From the NCBI GenBank assembly GCA_031270945.1, contig JAISWZ010000119.1:1-44091 (forward strand): a DNA stretch of 44,091 nucleotides, in the 5' to 3' direction. The DNA is from Clostridiales bacterium (GTDB lineage Bacteria; Bacillota; Clostridia; Lachnospirales; WQUN01). The notes beneath the pieces were generated by a model, which was not told the DNA's origin, did no database searches, and was given only the letters and a program-made list of their open reading frames with translations. A program made the position numbers and the translations under genes. This document shows positions 8,632 to 16,491 of the stretch, one piece after another; positions within the stretch are counted from its first letter, which is position 1; each line of letters begins with the position of its first letter.

Positions 8632-9087
8632 ATGCACAGAAAGAGGGTGTCGGACATTTTTGACTTTTTAATTTTGATTGCGATTATAGTAGGATCCATC
8701 CTTGTCATAGCCGCCTTGGCGTCTATGGCGCATGATCGCAAGAACGGCGCCGAGCGAAGGCGGGCTGAGCAGGAAGCGATACATACCCTTAATACGGCTG
8801 TAGGCGAGGCTGATGACGCTGTGGCCGAGATGGACAAGATGGCAAAGTCTATCTTTAAGGAGATGGAGGATAAACACCAAGAGCTTCTCTTCCTGTTTAG
8901 CCTGATCGAAGGCAAGAAGGGGGAAGTCGCAGAGAAGCATAGAGCCCAGTCATCCTTGAAGAACCCCAAGCTTGGAAAGATCCAAGATCTTTACGACAAG
9001 GGGCTCTCCGTCGAGGAGATCGCCAGGGCGCTGGCCATTGGCCAGGGCGAGGTCAACCTGATACTGAACCTTGGGAAGGGGCGATGA
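8632..9087 (+). CDS. SwrB/DUF6115-like membrane protein with coiled coil and C-terminal HTH
   Basis: 151 residues. One N-terminal membrane helix (about 10-30), a charged coiled coil (about 40-105), and a C-terminal helical motif, LYDKGLSVEEIARAL then GEVNLILNL (about 120-148). This layout matches the YlxL/SwrB-type proteins found beside the flagellar sigma factor in Bacillota. In Bacillus SwrB promotes assembly of the flagellar export apparatus; here that role is inferred. The start is uncertain: ATG 8632 lies five bases after a PR1 end with no ribosome binding site, and GTG 8647 follows AAAGAGG with no spacing. The gene overlaps the next one by four bases. Confidence 0.78.
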   Translation: MHRKRVSDIFDFLILIAIIVGSILVIAALASMAHDRKNGAERRRAEQEAIHTLNTAVGEADDAVAEMDKMAKSIFKEMEDKHQELLFLFSLIEGKKGEVAEKHRAQSSLKNPKLGKIQDLYDKGLSVEEIARALAIGQGEVNLILNLGKGR

Positions 9088-9809
9088 GCGTGAAACGCAA
9101 AAGCTTCCTTCTTGGTCTAGGAATCGGACTGATTCTCATAGCATCTCTTGCGTTCCTGTTGCACAAGTCTGAGATCGCAAGCATTCAAGGCGAAGCGGCG
9201 CCAATAACAGACGAAGAGGTAATAAGGCGGGCAATAGGGCTTGGAATGATCCATGCGGACAGCTTGCCAGAAAACACTGCCGAAGCAATAATACTTTCAG
9301 ACGCTGAGGTGATTGACCGCGCCAAGGAGCTAGGCATGGCGTTCCCGCAGCAAGCGGCAGAGCTTTTTACGGCTGAGCCTGCACAGTCGCCGGAGTCGAC
9401 GCCCGAGCCGACATCCACGCCAACTCCAGAGCCGACTGCTACGCCAACCCCAGAACCCACTGCAACACCAGCGCCCACAGCAACACCAGCTCCTACGGCG
9501 ACACCGGCGCCTCCTGCCGACACGCCAACGCCTGTTCCAACGCCAGGGCCGCAGGAAGACGCTCCTGTGTACATGGACGGAGGATACTGGTATGACGGAG
9601 GCGACTACAAGAGGCTGCATGTAAACAGCGGCGCGACATCAATCCAGATATGCCTCATGCTAAAAAGCGCGGGGTTCTTTACGGACGCGGCGCAGTTCAA
9701 CCTTGACTTGTCGGCCAGAGGGTATGACAAGAACCTGCAGATAGGGGACTTCAACATTCCTGAAGACGTAAGCAGGGATGACCTGATGCGGATACTGACA
9801 CGGCAATAA
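9084..9809 (+). CDS. Membrane-anchored protein with Pro/Thr stalk and MltG-type LysM-like tail
   Basis: 241 residues. An N-terminal anchor (about 5-27) is followed by two related segments, TDEEVIRRAIGLGM and SDAEVIDRAKELGM. Next comes a long PTPEPTATPAP-type linker (about 100-155). The C-terminal domain (about 180-241) resembles the LysM-like subdomain of YceG/MltG (SIQICLMLKSAGFFTDAAQF, IGDFNIPEDVS). The catalytic transglycosylase domain of MltG is absent. It is probably extracytoplasmic and near peptidoglycan. The start ATG overlaps the preceding stop (ATGA), and a terminator follows 28 bp after the stop, so this closes the operon. Confidence 0.78.
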   Translation: MSVKRKSFLLGLGIGLILIASLAFLLHKSEIASIQGEAAPITDEEVIRRAIGLGMIHADSLPENTAEAIILSDAEVIDRAKELGMAFPQQAAELFTAEPAQSPESTPEPTSTPTPEPTATPTPEPTATPAPTATPAPTATPAPPADTPTPVPTPGPQEDAPVYMDGGYWYDGGDYKRLHVNSGATSIQICLMLKSAGFFTDAAQFNLDLSARGYDKNLQIGDFNIPEDVSRDDLMRILTRQ

Positions 9810-9836
9810 TTGCTAAGGCAAGATATGCGAATTTTA

Positions 9837-9866
9837 AGGCGTCCTGTTGCGAGGACGCCTTTTTTG
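9837..9866 (+). terminator. Intrinsic terminator of the flagellar operon
   Basis: Hairpin AGGCGTCCT / AGGACGCCT with a short loop, followed directly by a run of T (TTTTTTG). It lies 28 bp after the last gene of the operon. Confidence 0.9.
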
Positions 9867-10656
9867 CGTGTTCTTGGCAGGAATGAGAATTAATTCGAAG
9901 AATGTGCCGGACGCAGGGTGGCGCAAGAGGAAAAATGGGAACCGCATATAATTTAGTTGACAAGCGTGTCAACTTATTTGCTTGCGGCTACTTTTTTTGG
10001 GCTCTGGGAACGCTGGCTTTATGACGAGTTATGGAACTGCGCGGATAGCATTCTTGCGGGAGATTCAACCTAGTCTGATGTTGCCATGTTGCATGGCAAA
10101 GGGCTAGTCACAGTCGAAGCCTGGCGAGTCAAGCCTTGCTTCCAGCTACGGTAACCCCGCCCTTGGGGAGCGGCGCTTGTTTCGGCGGGCAGCGCCTGAT
10201 CAAGTCGGTGTCGGCAATATCCTGCAAGGCTTTTCGGCTGAGCGCTGCTCGTTTGAGAAGCTTTTCAAGCATGCTGGAGGCGCAGATCGAGCTCATATCC
10301 ACTATACCCAAGATTGCGTTCGATTTTCCGGAATTTGTTAGGTAGTTGCGTCAACGTCGTAAACTTTAGCCTAATGTCTAAACCCAAAGAGGGAGCGGCT
10401 ATGCCGCTCCCTCTTTGGGTAGTGTGATAGAGCGCCAGAGTGAAAAGAACCGCGCTTTTCGCTTGGCGCTTCAGCTGCTTTCTCACAACTAGCCACTGTC
10501 TAGCAAGTGGGGGTCGATTTTCGCGATGGTGCCGTAAAAAAATGACGGAGCTTGATATCATGCGTTTTTTATGCCGAAGTTCAGCTCGTTTTTGTCGGTC
10601 GTACGTGAAGTTTAAGACAAATGTTCAGATGTTAGCGCATATCAAAAATTACGTAA
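9867..10656. other. Gene-free stretch with a 39-bp perfect palindrome
   Basis: No supported gene on either strand. The one clear structure is the inverted repeat at 10382-10420. The open frames have no ribosome binding sites and no recognisable products. Confidence 0.6.
10382..10420. terminator. 39-bp perfect inverted repeat (possible bidirectional terminator)
   Basis: Eighteen-base arms beginning ACCCAAAGAGGGAGCGGC, separated by TAT and exactly complementary. There is no long T run on either side and no gene within 400 bp, so a terminator role is uncertain. The general form (AAAGAGGG...CCCTCTTT) resembles other hairpins in this window that do follow genes. Confidence 0.45.
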
Positions 10657-10785
10657 GAGCATATCCCATAATTATATCCGAGGCACCGGAAAAATCCGGG
10701 TGTTTGCTCGAAGAAGCCCGAGCAAACTAGTTAAAGCATTCGCCAGGATTTTTCCGGTGCCATTTCGGAATTATGGGATATGCAC
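10657..10785 (+). repeat. PR1 palindromic repeat, copy with expanded apex
   Basis: Ends GAGCATATCCC and GGGATATGCAC, flanked by TAA (10654-10656) and TAG (10786-10788). The stem is GGCACCGGAAAAATCC with an exact complement at the other side. Compared with copy 1 it has an A-T pair where copy 1 has G-C. The apex carries an extra palindrome (TTTGCTCG...CGAGCAAA) and the TTAAAGCAT loop word. A short inverted PR1 remnant, GCATATCCCAAAA...TTTTTGGGATATGC, follows at 10788-10817. Confidence 0.85.
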
Positions 10786-10860
10786 TAGCATATCCCAAAA
10801 CCATTTTTGGGATATGCTTTTGGCACAAATTTAAGATATGTACTTGGAACGTCTGCCCTG

Positions 10861-11061
10861 CTACTCCTTTTCGCCGCCTCCATCGAGAAGCTCCTTTATC
10901 CTAAGCGTGGATCTCATTGAAAAGCCGGTTATTTCCGCTATCTGTTCCGGAGGGTAGTTCTTTTTGAAAAGATCCAAAGCGAAATCTGCCTTGCTGGGGG
11001 TGTAGCCTGAGAACTTGCTCCATGCGGCCACATCGGCTTCCAGTTTGGAGACATTATCCAT
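10861..11061 (-). CDS. Tiny HTH-like protein, copy 1
   Basis: 66 residues starting MDNVSKLEADVAAW. The C-terminal half, AEITGFSMRSTLRIKELL, looks like a helix-turn-helix. The segment ALDLFKKNYPPEQIAEITG resembles the C-terminal tail of Rpn-type (PD-(D/E)XK, transposase_31) proteins, here without the nuclease domain. It is clearly homologous to the protein at 17681-17866, and even the leader GAGAGGAATTCGCAT corresponds. The start is at 11061 with GAGAGGA upstream. PR1 repeats lie on both sides. Function unknown. Confidence 0.65.
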   Translation of the reverse strand: MDNVSKLEADVAAWSKFSGYTPSKADFALDLFKKNYPPEQIAEITGFSMRSTLRIKELLDGGGEKE

Positions 11062-11089
11062 ATGCGAATTCCTCTCTTTCATATAATAA

Positions 11090-11292
11090 GAGCATATCCC
11101 AAAATTAAGTTGCGTCTCGGAAAAGCTATTGCAGGCGCTTGCTCGATAAAGCCCGAGACAAGCGAAGCAAAAGCCTTGGAGCATACCCCAATATGGCACC
11201 GCCAAAGTCCTGGTGAATGATGTTTGCGCAGGCTTCTGCGAGCAAACACCCGGACTTTTCTAGCGCCTCGGATTTAAATTTGGGATATGCCC
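11090..11292. repeat. PR1 composite, two copies with a PR2 insert
   Basis: It begins GAGCATATCCCAAAATTAAG and ends AAATTTGGGATATGCCC. An internal end A-like junction is at 11180 (GCATACCCCAATATGGCACC). The first half contains a PR2 unit (11137-11163). The internal stem GGCACCGCCAAAGTCC is only partly matched by its partner, so this copy is decayed. It sits 29 bp upstream of the start of the tiny HTH-like gene. Confidence 0.75.
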
Positions 11293-12293
11293 TTAAGCCC
11301 GAGAATTGCATGCCTTTGGCGATTTGCCCTTGCACGCTCGGCAAACGCTATCCTGCGTCTTATTAAGGAATATTGCCTTATGCCTTGAAGAGCGATAAGC
11401 GTAAAGCTTTTCGCTCCAGCTGGTGTTTTGGGTTGCAAGCGCTACGTTTTCTAATGTTTTCGCTCGCATGCAATGCGTCGCGCTTTCGCAAGCCCCTAGC
11501 GCTGTGAAACGCTGGCCTGTTCCAGAGATCGAGCGGCGCTCGGTGTTGCAAGCCGTGACAGTAGAGTCGCGCTTTTCGCTTTCGCTTGAAGCGTGGAGCG
11601 TTAAATCGTATACAAAGATAATATCGACAGTTTCGGCATTTCAGCTTATGGTTTTGTCGCTTTGTGTTGATTGGCGCAACTTCCAGAACTTCGGCCAGAA
11701 CTGCGGGTTGCGCTGGCGAGTGAAAAGAAATAGACTTTAGCTCGCGTGAACGGTTGATCGCATGGGAAAGTAACGAATAAGTATTCCTGATATTTTCGCT
11801 CGTCAGAATATGGGGGCTTTTTGAAACATCAGGCTTTTGCTGCTTCCTTGCGCTGCAAAGCTCACGCAAAGGGGCGCTTGCGGTTTTGGCGCCCAGGAAC
11901 CCTAGGGGTTCCTGGGCTGGATAAGCCTAATGTGCCATGCGGCCTCTGCTAAACATGATTATCCCAAAATTTAAATAAAGGCGCCTATAAATAAAGGCGC
12001 CAGATCGCGCCGACAGAAGACAAGAGAGCGCTCCAAAAGATCAATTTTGGGATATGCTCTCATTATAAGGTAAAGCGCAGGATAAAACAATATTCAACAC
12101 GAAGCTTATTTCTGGGAAATAATGCAATAAGGGCGTAGCCCGAAAAAAATATTGCTTGGCGCATTGGCGTTAGGAATCGCGATACATATAGCTGTTGAAT
12201 TTTCGTATCGTTACCCGCCTCAGAAGCTAGTCGGGCCGCTCCCGCCAACGATAAGAAAATTCTAAATCAACGCAACTGACATTAAAATAGGTG
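11293..12293. other. 1-kb gene-free stretch
   Basis: No gene can be supported; open frames on both strands lack ribosome binding sites and known motifs. It contains a 12-bp perfect hairpin at 11891-11917 (GCCCAGGAACCC, loop TAG, complement) with no T tract, and a decayed PR1 copy at 11954-12060. Confidence 0.55.
11954..12060. repeat. PR1 palindromic repeat, decayed copy
   Basis: The left end reads ATTATCCCAAAATTTAA and the right end CAATTTTGGGATATGCTCT. The inner part has two GGCGCC words rather than the usual long stem. Confidence 0.65.
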
Positions 12294-12322
12294 TTGACAA
12301 ACCATTTACATAGCGTTAATAT
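12294..12322 (+). promoter_or_regulatory. Sigma-A type promoter of the sugar transport operon
   Basis: TTGACA at 12294-12299, a 17-base spacer and TAATAT at 12317-12322. This is close to the consensus. It predicts a leader of about 350 bases before the first gene at 12682. Confidence 0.8.
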
Positions 12323-12480
12323 GAATATGCAGGGCAAAGTGGCCAAAAGCCTTAGCCTAAACGCTTAAAAAAAGTTGAGGGCGGGCGTAGGCTATGTGCA
12401 TTTCTAACAAAATGGCGCTTGCTTAAAGGCCTGACGATCATAAAAGAGACGGAGGTGGAGAAAAGCCGTTGGTTCCTGTA

Positions 12481-12628
12481 AACACGTGTTTTCATGCAAA
12501 AAGGCCTCCAAGCCTAAACCAGGTTAAGGGTTTGGCGCTGATGGCGGAGTGAACACGTGTAAACGCTTGTCTCGTATTTTACAAATTGCCAAAGATTTTC
12601 ATAAACGCGCTTTTATGAACACGTGTTA
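12481..12628 (+). promoter_or_regulatory. Three AACACGTGTT operator-like palindromes and a cre-like site
   Basis: AACACGTGTT occurs at 12481-12490 and 12619-12628, and AACACGTGTA at 12552-12561. The spacings are 71 and 67 bp. The form (palindrome with central CG) is that of LacI-family operators. A sequence at 12558-12571 (TGTAAACGCTTGTC) matches the CcpA cre consensus TGWAARCGYTWNCW at 12 of 14 positions. All sit between promoter and gene, so a repressor here could act as a roadblock. The cognate regulator is not identified. Confidence 0.6.
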
Positions 12629-12681
12629 TAAAGAAAATTAATAAGAGCGATCCCGCTCCCAAATTTTAAGGAGGATTATAA

Positions 12682-14382
12682 ATGAAAAAAGCGGTTGCCT
12701 TTTTTCTAGCAATTTTGTCAGCTTGCTCATTGGTGGCATGCAGCAAATCGGAGAGCCCGGCCGCGCCAGCGGCCCCAACAGCGGGAACAGCCCAGCAAGC
12801 CGCCCCGCAGGAGTCTGCCGGAGGCAATGTCCTTGACGAGAACGGGCGCATAGTCAAGTTTGACCCACCCATTGACATGACGTGGGCTGTAACCACCTCA
12901 GCCGTGATGCAGTTCAAAAACGGGGACACTTACGACAATAACATCTGGTCTCGCAAATACTTGGAGGATCACGGCATTAACCTGAAAGTGGCCTTCACTG
13001 CTGACGGCACAAGCGGTGCCTACAACGACAAGCTGAACATGCAGCTGGCTTCTGGAGACTTGCCGGACATAGTGCACTCATACCAGTACGACCTGTTCAA
13101 GAACGCGTACAATGCCGGGTATGTCAAGGACATAACTGATACCTACGCCCAATATGCAAGCGATTACCTTTTGGAGTGCCAGCAGAAATATCCAGGATCC
13201 TTTGATTATGTAAGCTTCGACGGACGCTTGCACGGAATCAGCTTCTTCAATGACAACCGCGCTGGCGGAACGCTTTTGTGGATACGGGATGACTGGCTGG
13301 AGAACCTGGGCCTCAGCGCTCCCAAAACAATAGATGAGCTCTATGATCTGGCTTACGCCTTCACATTCAATGATCCGGACGGAAATGGAGTAGCGGATAC
13401 ATTCGGCCTTGGCATCAACAAGGATCTCATAACAGACTACACGACAATCTACGGGCTTCTTAGCGGCTTCGGCGTTCCTGCCGAAGGAGACGGCACATAT
13501 TTCAGGGGCGCTGACGGAAAAATGACAAACGCCTATCTTCAGCCTGGAGTGGCAGACGCGCTGGGATTCCTGAACAAGCTTTATGTAGACGGCATTCTTG
13601 ATCCTGAGTTTACAGTCAAAGATGCCAACGTCATGCAGGAGGACATAGCCTCCGGCAAGATCGGAATGGCGTTTGGAAGACAGTGGGGCACATGGCTTCC
13701 TTGGAACCTGGTTCTTGAGGCTGACGGAGTGACAGTTCACTCATACCCTGTGCCTGTGGCAACCGGATATGAGAGGAAAGTCGGGATAGGCAACGACGCT
13801 GGAGGAGAAATATTCTTCCTGAACTCCAAGTTTAAGAATCCAGAGGCCTTCGTGCTTCTTTGCAACACATTCTCAAGCGTTTACAACATGTACATGACTC
13901 CTGAGGTAAGCTCGATCTACGCTGATGACGAGCAGTATCGCTTCAGCCCTGTTGTTCTCACCGAACCGCAGGAGCCCCTGTGGCAGCCCGTGTTGGCCGA
14001 GGCTTTCAGGTCGGGCAACTCCACCGACCTTCCTGCCAGGCTTCTGAACCACTACACGAAGGTGTCCGGCTTTGAGAGCGGAGAGATGCGAGACAGCGAG
14101 GCATACGGGCTTTGGGGCCAGTACGCGCTGGGCGCCTCTGTTGACATATGCCTTAACGTCTATGCCAAAGAGGGCAATCTCGTGCAAAACATCATAGGCG
14201 CCACTCAGCCGGAAAGCCAGAGCGAATATCGAAGCCTGCTTGAGGATCTGGTAAAGCAGTCCTTCACTGATGTCATTCTGACAGGAGACCTGAGCAAAGT
14301 CGACTCTTTTAGGTCAAGCTGGCTGAGCATAGGCGGGCAACAGATATTGGATGAGCTGGATGCGCTGTATCCAGCGAAATAA
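12682..14382 (+). CDS. Lipoprotein carbohydrate-binding protein of an ABC importer (LplA/YtcQ type)
   Basis: 566 residues. The lipoprotein signal peptide has lipobox LVAC with Cys20, followed by an Ala/Pro/Ser-rich tether. The mature part is a large extracellular solute-binding protein of the LplA/YtcQ class. These pair with LplB- and LplC-type permeases, which follow here, and commonly import oligosaccharides or complex sugars using a shared ATPase encoded elsewhere. No ATPase is present in this operon. The start ATG 12682 is preceded by AAGGAGG. Expression probably starts at 12294-12322 under operator control. The substrate cannot be read from the sequence. Confidence 0.88.
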   Translation: MKKAVAFFLAILSACSLVACSKSESPAAPAAPTAGTAQQAAPQESAGGNVLDENGRIVKFDPPIDMTWAVTTSAVMQFKNGDTYDNNIWSRKYLEDHGINLKVAFTADGTSGAYNDKLNMQLASGDLPDIVHSYQYDLFKNAYNAGYVKDITDTYAQYASDYLLECQQKYPGSFDYVSFDGRLHGISFFNDNRAGGTLLWIRDDWLENLGLSAPKTIDELYDLAYAFTFNDPDGNGVADTFGLGINKDLITDYTTIYGLLSGFGVPAEGDGTYFRGADGKMTNAYLQPGVADALGFLNKLYVDGILDPEFTVKDANVMQEDIASGKIGMAFGRQWGTWLPWNLVLEADGVTVHSYPVPVATGYERKVGIGNDAGGEIFFLNSKFKNPEAFVLLCNTFSSVYNMYMTPEVSSIYADDEQYRFSPVVLTEPQEPLWQPVLAEAFRSGNSTDLPARLLNHYTKVSGFESGEMRDSEAYGLWGQYALGASVDICLNVYAKEGNLVQNIIGATQPESQSEYRSLLEDLVKQSFTDVILTGDLSKVDSFRSSWLSIGGQQILDELDALYPAK

Positions 14383-14465
14383 AATAGAAAATATCAAATA
14401 TAAAAAACAAAAAACAAAAAACAAAAAGCAAAGCTCTTTTCGCTCGCAAGTTAGGAGAGAAAGCT

Positions 14466-15389
14466 ATGAAAACAGCGCCAGTCCCGGGCAAAAGCCCGGG
14501 ACGCCGCAATCGGGCATTGCCATTGTATGTCATGGTTGCCCCAGCGGTAATAATTGTTGGGTTGTTCAGCTATGGCGCAATGGCGGGAATAGGGATAGCG
14601 TTCCAAAAGTTTGTGCCGACAAACGGGCTTTTCGGATCTCAGTGGATTGGTTTTTCCAACTTTCGCACCCTGTTTTCGCTGCCTTCGATTTGGGGAGTCA
14701 TAAGGAACACGATAGTGATCTCCCTGTCAAAGATGATTGGAGGGATCATCGTCCCAGTCATCTTTTCCTTGCTCTTGAATGAGATAAGCAACAAGTACCT
14801 GAAAAGAACCCTGCAGACGATGGTCTACTTGCCGAACTTCATGTCCTGGGTTATACTTGCCGGCATATTCGTGGACATTCTGTCTCCCTCCACTGGAATC
14901 GTGGGCAGGATCATATCGTCATTCGGAGTCAAGCCGCCGTTTTTCCTGGGAGATCCCAAGCTGTTTCCAGCAACCATGGTTGTCACTGACATATGGAAGA
15001 GCTTCGGATTTGGCTCTGTGGTATACCTGGCCGCGCTCACAGGGATAGACCCTGCGCTGTATGAGTCGGCAATGATGGATGGGGCCAGCAGATGGAAGCA
15101 AACCCTCTACATTACCCTGCCTGGAATAGCAAGCACTGTGATCCTTATGACTGTGCTGTCCATGGCAAATGTCCTAAACGGCGGATTTGACCAGATTTTC
15201 AACCTTTATAGCCCTTCAGTCTATCCCACAGGAGACATCCTTGACACACTGGTTTACCGCCTTGGCATTCAGCAGGCGAAATACGCCATATCCACTGCGG
15301 CAGGGCTCTTCAAGTCGGCTGTTTCTTTCGTGTTCATAGTCGCTTCCTACTGGCTGGCGGACAGGGTGGCTGGATACAAGATCTTTTGA
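14466..15389 (+). CDS. Sugar ABC transporter permease, LplB type
   Basis: 307 residues with about six membrane segments. The EAA loop that contacts the ATPase is visible as YESAMMDGASRWKQ followed by LPGI (about residues 197-217). The N-terminus is short and basic. The start ATG 14466 is preceded by AGGAGAG. The 83-bp gap after the binding protein is A/C-rich. A CCCGGGC/GCCCGGG hairpin lies within the first codons (14486-14503) and could affect initiation. It works with the next permease. Confidence 0.9.
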   Translation: MKTAPVPGKSPGRRNRALPLYVMVAPAVIIVGLFSYGAMAGIGIAFQKFVPTNGLFGSQWIGFSNFRTLFSLPSIWGVIRNTIVISLSKMIGGIIVPVIFSLLLNEISNKYLKRTLQTMVYLPNFMSWVILAGIFVDILSPSTGIVGRIISSFGVKPPFFLGDPKLFPATMVVTDIWKSFGFGSVVYLAALTGIDPALYESAMMDGASRWKQTLYITLPGIASTVILMTVLSMANVLNGGFDQIFNLYSPSVYPTGDILDTLVYRLGIQQAKYAISTAAGLFKSAVSFVFIVASYWLADRVAGYKIF

Positions 15390-15400
15390 GGAGGCTGCCC

Positions 15401-16300
15401 ATGAGAATAAAGCCGTCTTTTTCGCGAAGAGCGTTTATGGTTTTCAACACAACTTTGCTAGCTCTCGTGGCGTTCATTTGCGTCATGCCGTTTTTGAACG
15501 TGCTGGCAATGTCCTTCTCCAGCAAGATCGCTGTCGCCTCAGGCAGGGTTTCGTTCTGGCCAGTGGAGTTCACCACTACAGCCTACGCCTACATCACAAA
15601 AAGCTCCGCCTTCGTGACAGCCCTTGGCGTCTCGGTGCAGAGGACACTTTTGGGCGTGGCCGTGAACATCATCCTGATAATTCTTACGGCATACCCGCTG
15701 TCAAAGCCAAAGTCCCAATTCCCAGGCAGGAACATCCTGTCCTGGTACTTTGTAATCACCATCCTGTTTTCCGGAGGGCTGATCCCCTCTTACATGATAG
15801 TCCGTTACACTGGGCTGATGGACACGCTGTTCGCCCTGGTTTTGCCTGGCGCGTTGCCAGTGTTCAGCATGCTTGTGGTAATGAACTACATGCGAAGCCT
15901 GCCTCCTGAGCTGGAGGAAGCCGCTCACATGGACGGCGCGACATACACCCAGTCCTTGTGGTTCATAGTCCTGCCAATTTCAACCCCCACAATCGCAACA
16001 GTGCTTCTGTTCTCCTTTGTCGGGCACTGGAACAGCTGGTTTGACGGGCTCATCTACATGAACTCAGCAGATCATTACCCGCTTCAAAGCTATCTCCAGA
16101 CAGTGACCGCCAACCCGGAGCAGTTTTTCAGGAACTCATCAAACTTGAACTCGGACTTGGCGGTAATGCTGGGTTTGGTCAACTCCAGAACCGCAAACGC
16201 GGCCCAGCTGTTTTTGGCCACGATCCCGATTTTGGCGGTTTATCCGTTTTTGCAAAGATACTTTACTGCAGGGCTGGTCTTGGGGAGCGTCAAGGGATGA
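15401..16300 (+). CDS. Sugar ABC transporter permease, LplC/YtcP type
   Basis: 299 residues, with six predicted membrane segments and the EAA loop EEAAHMDGATYTQSLWFIVL. ATG 15401 is preferred because GAGGAGG ends 6 bases upstream. An in-frame TTG at 15386 overlaps the preceding stop but has no binding site. It forms the second half of the heteromeric channel with the gene before it. Its last codons and stop coincide with the first unit of a 45-bp tandem repeat array. Confidence 0.9.
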   Translation: MRIKPSFSRRAFMVFNTTLLALVAFICVMPFLNVLAMSFSSKIAVASGRVSFWPVEFTTTAYAYITKSSAFVTALGVSVQRTLLGVAVNIILIILTAYPLSKPKSQFPGRNILSWYFVITILFSGGLIPSYMIVRYTGLMDTLFALVLPGALPVFSMLVVMNYMRSLPPELEEAAHMDGATYTQSLWFIVLPISTPTIATVLLFSFVGHWNSWFDGLIYMNSADHYPLQSYLQTVTANPEQFFRNSSNLNSDLAVMLGLVNSRTANAAQLFLATIPILAVYPFLQRYFTAGLVLGSVKG

Positions 16301-16475
16301 AGAAAAATACAAAAAAGGCAAACCCAATTTAAGATTGATACAAAAGAAAGAGATAAAAAAGGCATGCCCAGTTTAAGATTGATCCTTGATGAAAAAGACA
16401 AAAAAGGCAAACCCAGTTTAAGATTGATCCATGAAGAAAAATACAAAAAAGGCAAACCCAATTTAATATTGATCC
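16297..16475. repeat. 45-bp tandem repeat, four units
   Basis: The word AAAAAAGGCA recurs at 16311, 16355, 16400 and 16445, with spacings of 44, 45 and 45. Each is followed by a variant of AACCCAATTTAAGATTGATC. The unit start (ATGAAGAAAAATAC) overlaps the stop codon of the permease gene at 16298-16300 and recurs at 16431. The array ends just before the ribosome binding site of the epimerase gene. Confidence 0.85.
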
Positions 16476-16491
16476 AAAAGGGGTTTTTCGC

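Noticed and set aside
9185-9620. Glycine/valine- and arginine-rich reading frames on the minus strand
   Set aside because: They are antisense reflections of the Pro/Thr stalk of the gene at 9084-9809.
11378-11869. 163-codon minus-strand frame in the repeat-rich region
   Set aside because: No ribosome binding site, odd composition and no motif; the overlapping opposite frame is equally long.
16311-16475. CRISPR-like array
   Set aside because: The units are contiguous 45-bp tandem repeats without unique spacers, and no cas gene is present.
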